A stretch of DNA of 64,000 bases from Blastobasis lacticolella (Eukaryota > Arthropoda > Insecta > Lepidoptera > Blastobasidae), in the NCBI GenBank assembly GCA_905147135.1, contig LR990068.1, forward strand, positions 3,988,001 through 4,052,000, read 5' to 3'. The notes beneath the pieces are model-generated. The model had not been told where the DNA came from, did no database searches, and saw nothing but the letters and a program-made list of their open reading frames with translations. Positions 30,273-41,840 of this stretch are shown piece after piece. Position 1 is the stretch's first letter, and each line of letters opens with the position of its first letter. The position numbers were made by a program, and so were the translations under genes.

Positions 30273-31480
30273 ACGAGCCTGAACGCAAGCCTCGAACCAA
30301 GAAGTTCTCCTGCGAGATCTGTTCAAAGAAATTCTCTTACAACGGCTCCCTGGAAGTCCACATGAAGGTACATACTGGTGAGAAAACCTACCCATGTCTC
30401 CTTTGCAACATAAAGTACGCCAGGAACAAGGATTTGACGAAACACATAGCGGATAACCATTCTGACGGCGACAAGTATCCTTGCAAAATCTGCAACAACT
30501 CCTTCGAAAAACCCAGGCAGTTGAAGACGCATCTTGTGACCCATTTCGTCGAATTCAAATGCAGCCACTGCGACAAACTCTTCCAGAGAAAGAAGGGCTT
30601 GAAAGAACATATGAAAACTCATACAGGGGAGAGGAAATATACTTGTGATATATGTCAGAAGTCCTTCGGCCACAACCAGACGTTGAAGAGTCATATATTG
30701 ACGCATACAGGAGAACGTCCCTACGTGTGCGATGTGTGTGGTCGCAGATTCCCGCAACGAACCCATTTGAAGCGCCACATATTCATTATCCATACAGGTG
30801 TCAAGCCGTACTCTTGTAATATATGTCAGAAACACTTCTCCAGTAAAAGTTACCTGGCAATACATGAGAGACAGCATACGGGCGAGAAACCTTTCTCTTG
30901 CGAGGTTTGCAAGAAGAATTTCACAGCGTATACTACTTTGAAAGTCCATATGCGGGTGCATACTGGTTTCAAGCCGTACTCGTGCAGTTTTTGTGACAGG
31001 CAATTCGCTCAAATGGCCAGCTTTAAGCTCCATGAGCGTACTCATACCGGGGAACGTCCGTTTTCGTGTACAGTGTGCAAGAAACCGTTCTCGGATAATG
31101 GTTACTTGAAGATTCATATGCGGGTCCATTCCGGGGAAAAGCCCTATGAGTGTGAGACCTGCAAACGTAGTTTCAGGGAAAGTGGACAACTCAAACGTCA
31201 TATGAGAGTCCATACGGGCATCAAACCGTATTCCTGCAAGATTTGTAATAAGCAAATCGGGAATCTGTCAAAACATATGAGGGTACATTCCGAAGAGAAA
31301 TATCATTGTAGCGTCTGTAATAAACAGTTTTCTGTCAATGGGAACCTGAAATTGCATATGAGAATCCATTCCAGTGATAAAGCCCTGACTTGTGATCAAT
31401 GTAATGCAAATTTCTCTCAGAGCAGTGGTCTAAAGAAGCATAGGTGTAATATTGGCGGTAAAAATGCAAATCCGTTATGA
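30273..31480 (+). CDS. ZAD-C2H2 gene (plus), exon 5: 13-14 zinc fingers
   Basis: The acceptor CTATGCTTTCAG starts a 402-codon frame to TGA at 31478-31480. Thirteen clear C2H2 fingers run from [10 protein letters not shown] onward, mostly with H(T/S)GE(K/R)P linkers. A last one ([10 protein letters not shown]) ends KKHRC, so its second His is replaced. Finger 12 ([18 protein letters not shown]) has only nine residues between Cys and His. It is third from the end, like the short finger in the minus-strand paralogue. The protein is a presumed sequence-specific DNA-binding regulator dimerising through ZAD. The antisense 310-codon frame here is a codon-usage shadow. Confidence 0.92.
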
Positions 31481-31757
31481 AGAATCGAAGATGGATTGGC
31501 GGGAGCGCCATCTTTGCGTAGGTGTTTTATCGTAGGTACAATTTGTATTTTTTCGTTTAAATGATTAACGATTCAGTGTCATGAAATGGCGTAAGATATA
31601 AATATTGAAGAAGTATTACTGTAATTGGGTACCTATTTTATTTATTACGTCTTAAGATAGTATATTTAAATTATTTTATAAACGAGATTTTCCATATTTT
31701 TAATAAATAAACATTTTTTATTTTATTATGCATCTTTCATTGACCTGTTGACCTTTT

Positions 31758-32008
31758 AGCCGTGTGGTGTCCGGCAGAGCAAAATAGCAGCAACCCCCTA
31801 TACCAGTTAGTAAGGCGACGAATATTTTCGAAACTAAAGATCTAGAGTCTCCGGGGCCTGGAATATGGGCAGCAGCGTTGTCCATTGTTATATTTATAAC
31901 ACTGCGATCTCCAACTCGCCTGCCAAGCGTGGCGATTATGGCAATAACCTACCCAGTCATGGGAGAGGCCTTGAGTCCTGCAGTGGTATGTTAAAGGCTG
32001 TGATGAGG
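31758..32008 (+). mobile_element. SINE-like family B, copy 5
   Basis: Plus-oriented copy with GCCGTGTGGTGTCCGGCAGA head and degraded GAT tail, 280 bases beyond the stop of the ZAD-C2H2 gene. Confidence 0.75.
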
Positions 32009-32164
32009 ATTGACCTGTATATTCTCATGCGATACCCAGACATTCTAATTACAACACTTGTAAATGTTACGCGCATATTATGTCGTGTCGCAGCGGGGCG
32101 GAGCGGGCCGCATCGCAGCTCAAAATGCGAACTTCAGTGACGTGCCCATTTTACCGCTTGGTAT

Positions 32165-32398
32165 AGTATAGTATTTTACCGTTTCTCGCTCGTACGATTC
32201 GGATGTGGAATGAGCTCCCAGCCACAGTGTTTCCTTTGGACTATGACATGGGATCGTTCAAGAGGTATATTAGAGGTCTCTTCAGAGGCGGGCAACGCAT
32301 TAGTGACTCCCCTGGTGTTGCTGATGTCCATGGGCGGCGGTGACCACTTTCCATCAGGTGGCCCGCTTGCAGTTTGTCTGCCGTATAACATAAAAAAA
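32165..32398 (+). mobile_element. LINE 3' end, family L-B (reference copy)
   Basis: The coding end translates to RMWNELPATVFPLDYDMGSF then KRYIRGLFRGG, the end of a LINE reverse-transcriptase protein, followed by the non-coding tail and an A-run. It defines the family whose tails occur at six other places. Confidence 0.75.
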
Positions 32399-32942
32399 AG
32401 CGCACTGCTGACGGGGCGCAACGGGGCGCGGCGGACCACAGCGCAGTCACCAAAATTATACATACAATTTGAACGAATTTTTGAGTAAGTATGCTCGTAC
32501 CTAGACGGATTAATCGTGGTTTATATTTATAATTTTTTTTCTTCTAAGGCTTCACTTTACAGCATGGTCACTCGGGAGCATCAGAATGACTGGTCATGTT
32601 AGGTTCTTGTCTATGAAATGTATGTTTCTTATGATGAAAATGACGGAAACTGGAATTTTCATACAAGCAATTGCTTTAATTTCGTGGAAATGGCCAATCC
32701 GATTACGATATAGCTTTGTAGGAATAATCAGATAACATAACGTAACTGGTGCATTTTACTTCATTTTAATAACTACCCTTTTCATAAAATTTTATCTTAC
32801 TGTAGAGGCAAAACTGGCGACAAATGAAAGGGATATTTTCAAACCCTTACAAAAAGTTGAGACTTATTCAAGTTAAGGAACTTACTGGCATCTAAACAAT
32901 ATATTTTCACAATTTTCGAAGCTATTATTTTTGTATGTTTAG

Positions 32943-33290
32943 TTTAGAAGATAGCAAATGCGGTGGATGTGCGGAGTTTCGCGAATCGATGGAACATAAC
33001 GATGGCATCCGAGGCAGCCTCAGCGTGAGGGATATCGCGGATAAGATCGGTGAGGCTCGTCTGGGCCAGTTTGGTCACGTGTTGCGTGTGCCTCAGAGAT
33101 ACGTGGGAAATAGGTGCCTGAACCTGCCTGTAACAGGAATGAGGTCCCGCGGGAGACCTAAGAAGCGATGGATTGACTGCGCCAAGAAGAATGCGAGAGC
33201 TAGCGGCAGCGAGCCGGTGGGAAGAAAGAGCAGGAAAGCGGATCCAGGCAGAGGCCGGGATAAGGGCTAGGACGATGATGCAGAGTTTAG
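32943..33290 (+). mobile_element. RTE-like LINE C-terminal fragment
   Basis: The plus frame has ARLGQFGHVLRVPQRYVGNR then SRGRPKKRWIDC, a typical insect LINE C-terminus. The frame shifts afterwards, and the end ADPGRGRDKG is followed by a GATGATG run. Confidence 0.75.
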
Positions 33291-33444
33291 AAAATAGCAA
33301 AACCTTAGATTAGAGTTACCGTTCATTCTGACGTCAGGTTGATTGGGCATCTGACCGTAATCGCTACTCTGCGTAATTATATACCTAGTGATATTAATAT
33401 GGCAATAATTGCTTACTACACTTATTTCAAACTCTTTAATAATA

Positions 33445-33660
33445 TTAACCTTTTCAGCGCCAAAGTCTGATATATCAGACGTTTAAGTTTCGTGCCCTCG
33501 CCGCCAATGTCGATATTATCAGACAAATAAATCGTACCAATTTAACTCTATTTTTTCTTATCGTTATAGTACCTGACGACACATGCATACAGTTTATACT
33601 TTATTGTCGTGGCGTGTGCTGAACGTTTTTGACGAAAACTCTTGGCGGGGAAAGGGTTAA
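33445..33660. mobile_element. TTAA-flanked MITE (piggyBac-like ends)
   Basis: TTAA precedes CCTTTTCAGCGCCAA and follows TTGGCGGGGAAAGGG; the ends are imperfect inverted repeats. TTAA duplication is the piggyBac hallmark. No transposase ORF. Confidence 0.55.
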
Positions 33661-34860
33661 TAATAATAATAATTATTATTATTAAGCAGGCAAGCAGTTG
33701 TCAAACAACTGATAGATGCCTGTATCTAGCTCTTCTCTACTCATTTTGAAGCTGTATTTAAAAATTTGTCGATTGCTGTAGGTATCAAGGAAAGGAAGAT
33801 ATCGATCTAAGTAAAATTTTTGCCTATTGGAATTAAGAGCGCAAATTTACTTAATCTAAATTACTACGATTCCGGTAAGCAGTCACAGTTGATTCTTCTG
33901 ACCATGTTTCAAATGAATTCGCTGCTGCTTTTTAAATTTTTATGTTTTGTAGTCTCCAGACCATAGGTACAATACTGACACGTACACGACCTGACTTATG
34001 ATTGGTACTACAACTACAAATAGAGAAGTTGTCCCGGCGTGAAGTACTTAATTCCTCACCTTAGCGAGGATCCTACGTTTTATAGCAGCCAATAGGGCTC
34101 TTGGGTCAATATAAGGTCCGAAGTTTAGGTTTCATTATGTTACTTACCCGGAAAGACGGGGTAAATGTTCGAAAAAGAGTGGTAATACACAGATATGTAC
34201 ACTTCTATATTTGAATAACGAAGGCGTTATTTATATATATGAGGAGTAAGATTGGTCTGAGATATATCTGTAGGTCAGGGTACCCTGGGGAACACCCGAT
34301 GACCTAATTTGTACTTACGTTAGTATAGAAAAATGGAAAAAGGAATCGTTTATTGCCTTAATTTAGCAAAATATCACGACTAGATACCTATTCTGCGTCT
34401 AAATCAATTGGGACTGGCAACGGCCAGAGACAGTTGCCAGCGCAAGTTATAGGGCATACAAAATATTATCCTATCCAATACTTCTTTGATTGTGTCGCGA
34501 TCAGTTCTATCCAATAATAAACATTACAATTCTGAAACCATCAAATTACAGTAAGTAGGTAGTCCGTACCCGCGCAAGATTGTGCAAGAAAGAAGATCTA
34601 GCAACTCATAAAAATATTGCATTCTTTTAACTTAGACATACGTTGCCTGCATGCAGAGGAAATTACGCTCTATAGTTTCTTTACTATGAAACAGAGTTAT
34701 TTGAAAGTCAATCTGTGCGTTTGCTTGGATGCGGCTAAAGATTGGAAAGTGGTCAAGCAACAGTTGCTCGAGCGGCGTACAGCGCGGTGCGCGCCCCATA
34801 AAATACCCAATTTAAAAAGTTAATTCAAAATCGAACTGGCACGAAAAGGAAAAAACGAAG
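33661..34860. other. Unrecognised stretch
   Basis: No exon or repeat shared with the rest of the window was recognised, apart from short AT-rich palindromic sequence at its start. Confidence 0.4.
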
Positions 34861-35131
34861 AAACACTCGTCGTTTTTGGCGGGAACCTTTGACGTTTAAC
34901 TGTCAAGGCGTTTGAGTGTTGTTTTGACTGTGACCAAATTTGTTGTGTTTATCGGCGTAAATATCGAAAACAATAATTAAATTGTGTACGGATTACGTTG
35001 TGATTGGATATAAAACGGGCGATTGTATCGGCAGATTCGACTTAGACTAAACTAAGTGTTGTTGCTGTTTGAAGAAGTTGTGTATTTCGTGTATCCGAGA
35101 AGATTTTCGAGGACATCGAGTTGCCAACGGG
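34861..35131 (+). promoter_or_regulatory. Possible promoter and non-coding first exon
   Basis: A non-repetitive, moderately CpG-containing stretch ends in a strong donor (CCAACGG/GTAAGTAAAT). No downstream coding exon was found in the window, so this is only a candidate 5' UTR of a gene with a very long first intron. Confidence 0.3.
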
Positions 35132-35557
35132 TAAGTAAATAGAGAGTACGTTTATTTACTTAAATAAATACCTTCTTCTCTTCGCAAATAAGTCCGGCGA
35201 AGTGTACGGGCGGCGTCTACTCAATTCCGAAAGTGATTGCCTTATCTAATAGTCAATAAAAATTGTTTTACGGCACCGTTTAATTCATAACATTTAGTTT
35301 TCCGTTGTAAAGTCGACGAGACTAATTGCTGCTACGGTCTGAAAACCTCGTATCTACGCCACATACTAAGCCTACTCATTGGAATTGGGTCAGGTGTGGT
35401 GGGTTGTATTGTAAGAAGTAAGTAGATTTACTTTTTAAATTGTACAAATTAGGCTAGCAACAAATATATTACCACCTTTATGTACCTGTGATGACTGAAT
35501 AAATGATTATGATTAACAACATCGTTAAAATACCAGTAAAGTATCATTTATATAATA

Positions 35558-35715
35558 CAGGCACGAGGCATTTCATCTTAAGCCTCACAGTGACAACGCA
35601 CCTGCGGTTTAGCATCTTTGTTACGTGCAACCTAAATGTAAGAATCGTAGATGTTATGGGCGACAGTTACCACTTACCATCAGGTGGCTGTCTGCTCGCT
35701 TGTCCCTGAAAAGCA
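35558..35715 (+). mobile_element. LINE-like tail, family R
   Basis: CACGAGGCATTTCATCTTAA to CTTGTCCCTGAAAAGCACA; it matches 7234 and 52604. Confidence 0.65.
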
Positions 35716-35752
35716 CAAAAAAAATAGTTTGGAACAACGTTTATATTTACTT

Positions 35753-35808
35753 AGGTGCCGCAAGGTAGCATATTTAATATGATCCGAGTATGCTACCTTG
35801 CGGCACCC
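35753..35808. repeat. Short palindrome with VPQGS-coding arms
   Basis: GGTGCCGCAAGGTAGCATA and its inverted match (TATGCTACCTTGCGGCACC) around a 16-base centre. Confidence 0.75.
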
Positions 35809-36077
35809 GTAATGTAAACGAGTGTACTACCTACAAATGTAAACAAAAACCATCTGTATCGGGTTGGGCCACATTTCGCTTAAGATTCCGTCGTTATCTG
35901 TCATCTGCCTGCCTTTGCTACTATATGCAGGAATCCAGCACCCACCGATAGCCTTTCGCAAAACGTCACTGGCAGGCCGGGTCCCGGTCTCTATACAAGA
36001 ATTCGTTTACCCCAGCGTTTGTCGATTCTTTGGCAGATGTGGCCAGCACACTGTCCTTCAGCTTATTTACTATCTAA

Positions 36078-36542
36078 TGAGCAGTTTTCCAATAGGTATC
36101 TAAAGCATTCCTAACCACTCCCTAGATGGCGCCCCGACAATTTTGGTAATGAGCAGTTTTCCAATAGGTATCTAAAGCATTCCTAACCACTCACTAGATG
36201 GCGCCCCGACAATTTTGGTAATTGATAATCGCTTGAAATAGGTTCTTAGCAAACAGGATATAAACACTGGGTACGTTGCTTTAGATAATATTGTATTTAT
36301 CAATAGTTTTCAACCGTTTTAGAGGTTGTAATAAATTATTACAAACAAAACAAACATCAATTTGACTGAGTCAATTCGTTTCACGGACACTAGGATCAAG
36401 AATGGACGCAATACAAATATGAAAGGTTTGTATTAAAATACATTTCTTTGAACCTTTTGGTAAAAAATTACCAAAATTGTAGGAGCGCCATCTAATGATG
36501 CTTTTTGAAACCAATTGACAATACCTACTGGAAAACTCCTCA
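36078..36542. mobile_element. MITE M10 with tandemly duplicated left end
   Basis: The left end is present twice in tandem (36078-36149, 36150-36221; 72-bp units differing at one base). The right end (36468-36542) is its diverged inverted repeat, sharing ACCAAAATTGT and GCGCCATCTA. Confidence 0.75.
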
Positions 36543-36770
36543 TTGTATGCGTTATATGCGATAACTTCAGTTCTCTGCCGGATTACTACGTTGCAAATGT
36601 TACCGCCGGACCATGTGCGTCACAAGGCAATAACAAAACAACAGGTTGTTCCATAAGCAATTAACCTAGAGTTTGGCTCTCCATATGGCTTACAAAATAG
36701 TCGGCCTAAATTGCAAATTGCCTGCGGATTGCAAATTTCTTCACACGTAAATCGTAATGCCATAGCGGCA

Positions 36771-37010
36771 CTGGTCTTGTGGCGGCGTGCTTGCGAGACC
36801 TATAACCGAAGTTAAGCAACGCTCGCTGTATCCGGGAACTGGATGGGTGACCCTGTATTTTGAGGCTAGTCGGGATTTAGAACCGCAACGAGCTCGCCAC
36901 TTAAGCCTAATAGGCTCACCTTATACCGCTGGCGAAGCGAGGTTGGCCAAGGCTTTTCGCTGTAGACTCTTGAGACTGGTTTAAAAGTCACGGGAGACAC
37001 TTCGTGACGG
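36771..37010 (+). mobile_element. 5S-rRNA-like SINE, copy S2
   Basis: GAAGTTAAGCAACGCTCG and ACTGGATGGGTGACC align with the internal promoter region of 5S rRNA. They are followed by CGCAACGAGCTCGCCACTTA and a non-5S tail (GGCGAAGCGAGGTTGGCCAA). The 5' third of 5S and its 3' end are missing or changed, so it is not a functional 5S gene. Confidence 0.8.
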
Positions 37011-37105
37011 TATATTATTTATTATTACTATTATTACACACCTAATGATATAGTTCGAACTATAGTTGTGAGTAACAGGATTATGTGGATCAATCCTAAC
37101 ACTAA

Positions 37106-37207
37106 GACGCTGTCCCAATTGGCAACGGTCGTACGACGGACATCGCCCGACCAAAAGAAGACCACTAAACCGCCCGTGGCACGATCGTTGCCAATTAGGA
37201 CAGCGCC
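37106..37207. mobile_element. Small hairpin MITE M11, copy 1
   Basis: CTGTCCCAATTGGCAACGGT pairs with the inverted ACGATCGTTGCCAATTAGGA CAG arm. Confidence 0.7.
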
Positions 37208-37330
37208 TGACTAATTAGGTTTGGCGCTTTTAGTTTGTGCAGAAAAGCGCAATTATTGCTTTATGTTATGATTTTAATTGCCGAGACTCGGTGAAGCAGC
37301 CGAGTCCGCAAACACGAAAATGGCGCGTAG

Positions 37331-37418
37331 GGCGCTCTAATTGGCAACGGTCGTACGACGGACGTCGCCCGACCAATGGGAGACGTCAAACCCCACTGTT
37401 TCCAATAAGGACAGCGCC
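37331..37418. mobile_element. Small hairpin MITE M11, copy 2
   Basis: Shares TTGGCAACGGTCGTACGACG with copy 1; the right arm (AATAAGGACAGCGCC) is degraded. Confidence 0.65.
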
Positions 37419-37491
37419 TAGATATGCAACAACGAGATATTTTCGCCGCACTAGGATACGAACTCGAATCGGATTTTATCAATATCATCCT

Positions 37492-37822
37492 GGACACAGT
37501 GGCCTAATGGTTAAGGTGTCCGACTCGTAACGCGAGGTACCGGGTTCGAACCCCAGTGCCACCATGTACAAATGACTCTTCTGAGTTGTGTACCCACATT
37601 AGTTAAACACATACCGATGCTGTTACGGTGAAGAAAACATCGCGAAGAAATTTCAGGCGACTGAATCTGTAACCATGAACAAATCTGGTCAGGTTCCCCT
37701 GTTAGCAGAGTTGTCAGTCGCTCCACTGTAATCACCCGATCTGCCAAATCCTGAATCATAGCCAACTCGGACCCCTAGCCCTCGTGCACGAGAGTACAAC
37801 CGGGACATTAACGCCAAGATGA
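37492..37822 (+). mobile_element. SINE family A, copy 11
   Basis: Good head with GTGGCCTAATGG box A and GGGTTCGAACCCC box B; body shortened; ends ACGCCAAGATGA. Confidence 0.85.
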
Positions 37823-37896
37823 CCATGCCGTAAACACGGCACTACCCACCCCTCTGGTAACTATCATTCCATGTCAAACGATCATACTACCCCACT

Positions 37897-38105
37897 TGCA
37901 ACTCATCATCATCGTCTTTACTTATCCCGACCTCTGCCAGGGTCCGTTTTCCTACTCATTCTTCTCCACTTCGCCCGATCTTCGGCATCCTCGCGCCGTT
38001 GGCTCTCGCATCCGACTCAGCGATGTCAATCCATGGCTTCTTGGGTCGCCCACGGGACCTCTTTCAGGCACCTATTCCCAACGTATCCCCTCTAGCAACT
38101 AACAG
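37897..38105 (-). mobile_element. RTE-like LINE 3' end
   Basis: The minus strand carries the same end as 32943-33290 (TGGATTGACATCGCTGAGTC, GGACCCTGGCAGAGGTCGGG) with frameshifts. Confidence 0.6.
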
Positions 38106-39580
38106 GTATGACACCTTACGCCAGTAAACGGAAGTGGCGACTCTGTGCCAACGCGTGACGTGACGTAAACGGCCATGTCGAGTGTTCGCGGAGTGACGCG
38201 ATATAATTTATGTTATTACAAAAGAGAAATTCTCGTTAACTCGGTCAGTGGTTGTAGGTAATGCGCGAAAATGCAGAACGCACACAATATTCACATGTAG
38301 GCGGAACTGCGTAGAGCTCAAGTGTGTAAATACTAAGACTAGGCTTTCCACTGCCTGCCTGCGAAGGATCCTAGACCGGCTAATTTAACCATTTGGCTGC
38401 GACAGACACAAATACAGGATACGGTCGGTGCATATCGGTATAATCTGCGTCATGGTAGAAGAGACTTGTCAAATGGCAGTAGAGGGGATTTCGCGCAGGT
38501 AATCGTATGCAGCGCAAGTCGATCCACGTGACCCGCCAATGATGTATTCCATGGCTCCACACTTCCACTTGTCACGCAAGTCTCTAAGGTAGGTAGTAGG
38601 TATCGTAGGTTCGATTCTTCTAAATTCTGTAAGCGACTCTCTTTACTATTTATGCATGTTATAGATAAACGTCCTTGAAAATGTAAGATATACTTGTGTA
38701 GGTATTGTCATTAGTCACTGAACAGGCAGGAAAACTCCAGTGTTTGTTCTGGACAAGAGGCCGGCAACCTTTCGGGGACAATGTTGAGTGCTCTCTGCCA
38801 ACAGGGTTATTTTTTAAATACCTAGATAGGTATAATATTGATTGCTTCTTCACACTTACGTGTTTATTTTTTAAAGGTTCACCAGAGACTCAAGTTACTA
38901 TACCAAATTTATTTCACTGGCAATAATATATTAAAGAGAGGAAATATATCTCGACGCTATTGAGTAGTCCAGCAGTTCCACTTGCTACGGTCCTAACGAA
39001 TCTCTCGCTTCTTCCACATTCATCAACCTTATCATAAATGCTTTCACATTGTAATGTTGACATTACGAAATCGTGGTAGGCTGTTGCAACCGTTAGGTAC
39101 TTGAGCAGAGGTTCGCTAGTCAGCCACATTAAAGGCACCAAAAAGAAAAATGACTTTAATGTAGCTGACTAGCAGAAATGCTAACAGAATCTGAGGCGCT
39201 TCGGTTATTTTTACATCTAGAACCCACAAAAGAGGATTAGTGGTGGAAATAACAATTTCTCGTACGTTGTGTTATCTTTATTGTCGTGTTTCTTTTTCTT
39301 CCGATATTTTCTGTTACTGTCAGTCTTGGTTGCTGAATATATGTCAAATTTGCTTTAACATAAGTACTTAGATTTAATATGTTCACCAATATTTGTGTCA
39401 ATCATGTTGCACCGCCCTGTAATTTTTGTACTATCGCTTCAAAGTGGAATTTTGTACTCGACGACGACGCAGGATAATCAACGGTGCACTCACAGTCTAA
39501 TATGATAATTTATAGAGTTTTTACAAACTTCTATGCAGTGTGGCTTCCATATTAGTCCACTATCTACGCCAGATGCCAAG
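38106..39580. other. Mostly unrecognised stretch
   Basis: Only a lone terminus of the foldback family M12 (GGCTAATTTAACCATTTGGC at 38378) is recognised. No exon is supported. Confidence 0.4.
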
Positions 39581-39589
39581 AAACTTTAG

Positions 39590-40012
39590 TGACGTCCATT
39601 GTATCTATAGTCTTTCGTTCATATCCAATTTTAGTTTTGAGGTGGATATATCCGTTGTTTGAAATCCATGAGCTTCGTTTTGTCAAGGTTAATATGTACA
39701 TTATTTTGCTCAAGCCATGTTATTACATTTTATTTTTTAATATTAGACAAGACAGGCATTTGACCGCAATCTCTACTGTTGGTAAATGACGATCCGGCCG
39801 AAGATGGAGCAAGTCCATCTTTTTTACATTCCCGTCATGTACATTATTAATTTTACTTTCATAAGTCCATGTCTTCATTATCTATCATTATTGATTAGTC
39901 ATCTTCAAAACGATTATTGGATATTTGATAGATTTTATAATGTCATTTATCTATATCAGGAAGAGCAGTGACCCCAATACACTTCCTTGTGGCACGCCGT
40001 ATGGAATTTTTC
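39590..40012 (-). mobile_element. LINE reverse-transcriptase fragment, degraded
   Basis: The minus strand gives PYGVPQGSVLGSLLFLI then an IND block, and, after a stretch with stops and an L-F tail-like piece, LEQNNVHINLDKTKLMDF. These are two conserved RT neighbourhoods in the right order. Confidence 0.65.
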
Positions 40013-40188
40013 TCCAGATCTGATCGGTATTTTCGCTCTTCGTTACCAATTATCGTGAAAATTTTAAAGTACTTCTCTGTCTTCCCCTTTCAACGTAAAT
40101 AAACATATTGAAAATAATCCACTCCACAGCCAGAGCCACCCCGGTCACCGCTGGCGTAACAGTCGCCCGATTAAAACTGCGATTACGC

Positions 40189-40211
40189 GTTGCGTCACGA
40201 CGTGACGCAAC
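40189..40211. repeat. Perfect 23-base palindrome
   Basis: Arms GTTGCGTCACG / CGTGACGCAAC around one A, in a GC-rich patch with further TGACG motifs at about 40140-40230. Confidence 0.7.
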
Positions 40212-40441
40212 GTGACGCGTAACGGCTCCGCGGCTGTCTTCGCGGGGTGCTGTGGGCTTGCAGTGCGTTAATAACTACGATATAATCTCGGGGCTACTTT
40301 TAGGCCTGTGATTCTTTAGGGCAAGTGTTTGCCGAGCGTGATCCAGTGCGCTCCATACAAACGTAGGTCGATAACATTTTCAATATTACGCTATCAACGT
40401 CAATGAAAATGTTGTAGAAGTTATCCAGAAAGCTGTTTTTT

Positions 40442-40535
40442 TTATATATAATACGGCTGACAAACAGGCAGGCGGGTCTTGATGGAAAGTGGTCACCGCC
40501 GACTATGGTCACGAGCAACACCAGGGCTTCGATTC
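40442..40535 (-). mobile_element. LINE 3' tail, family L-B
   Basis: ACGGCTGACAAACAGGCAGG and GATGGAAAGTGGTCACCGCC. 40536-41400 beyond it holds nothing recognised. Confidence 0.6.
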
Positions 40536-41544
40536 TGGTACGGATATCGGCTCAGTTGCAGTAACATTACAATTGCATTGCATGTCAAACGTGTGATTGT
40601 TATTCAAATGACAGATGTTGAGTTGCAACTTTCATGAGTTCGAACTTTTCCACAATTCGTTTTCTGGTACTTTAGTTGCATTATGATTTTTAATGGCTAT
40701 TGGTACTCCAATTAATAAATAAATTACTAAGTAGCATCTTTCTTAGTGTTCAAAGTGCCTTTAATTCTGTCAACGAAAACGTGTCAAAGGTCGAACATTG
40801 ATTTAACTGCAATTTAACTGGGATGATGCTGGGACTAACTCGATACCTCGACGTAGTTATAGTAACATCACAGGTACATTGCAACATAATAACAACTGCA
40901 TTGCACACCAGAATCGGTACCCAGGGGCGCGATTACAGTATTTAAAATTGGTGTGAAAATCTTAAATCCCGTGTAACTTTGAAATGATACATTTTAACGG
41001 AAATCTGACAAATTACAAGCATATTGGTTTCTGGATCACGACAACAAAAATTTATTGACTTTTATAACATTGTAAATATGATCAAACTTTATATGGAGTG
41101 CCCTCGGGGGGGATACTCTTTTTAACCTACATACATTCATAGGCACAACGATGGTAACCGAAGGAAAGGGTTACAATGTTGACATCAAATAGCCACCTGC
41201 ACTTATAGCAAAATTACTACACACTTATAGCAAAACACCTAAAACAATCCAACGATACAAACAGTCAGTGTAGCAGATAATTGCGTTAACGCACACTCGG
41301 ACTGCTTGTGAGTCGTTATAAAATCTCGCAATTTTCCTGTTAGACATCCTTTTAAAGCGGTAGTTACATTGCGTGTTTTCTTGCGAAGTGGTGGGGTGGA
41401 ATTGTGTACGAAATATCGGGGGGCGTCTTCGATCGACTGTTAATGGGTGATAAGTGGGGTGTACCTACACTAGATTCTAGCATGTATAACGTCACCATTA
41501 ATAAAAATTTAAATTTTGAAAAACCATCGTGCCTACAGCTAGAT

Positions 41545-41840
41545 TCTATCATCGCACCGCTCGCAACCGACACGGAGTTCATCCTCACACCTTGGAGCCA
41601 AATTGGTCGCGAACTGTGCGGTTCCAAAGGAACTTTCTCCCACGCACAATAAGGTTGTGGAATGAACTGCCTGGAGAGTACAACATGGAGTTCTTCAAGA
41701 AAGGGTTTAAAAAGATTTACAGGGTCGGCAACGCGCGGGTGATGCCCCTGGTATTGCAAACGTCCATTGGCTGCGGTGACTGCTTACCATCAGGCAGTTC
41801 GTAAGCTTGTTTGCCACCTTGGTGGCATAAAATAAAAACC
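41545..41840 (+). mobile_element. LINE 3' end, family L-A (reference copy)
   Basis: The plus frame ends FQRNFLPRTIRLWNELPGEY then NMEFFKKGFKKIYRVGNARV, a LINE RT C-terminus, followed by the GGCAGTTCGTAAGCTTGTTT tail and an AAAATAAAAA end. Confidence 0.75.

Noticed and set aside
30323..31255. A 310-codon open frame antisense to the zinc-finger exon
   Set aside because: It lies entirely opposite the C2H2 array; the repeated finger and linker codons keep stops out of this frame. No splice or start context, and no domain.
36771..36880. A 5S rRNA gene
   Set aside because: Only the internal promoter region matches; the 5' third and 3' end are not 5S, and the same chimera recurs three more times.
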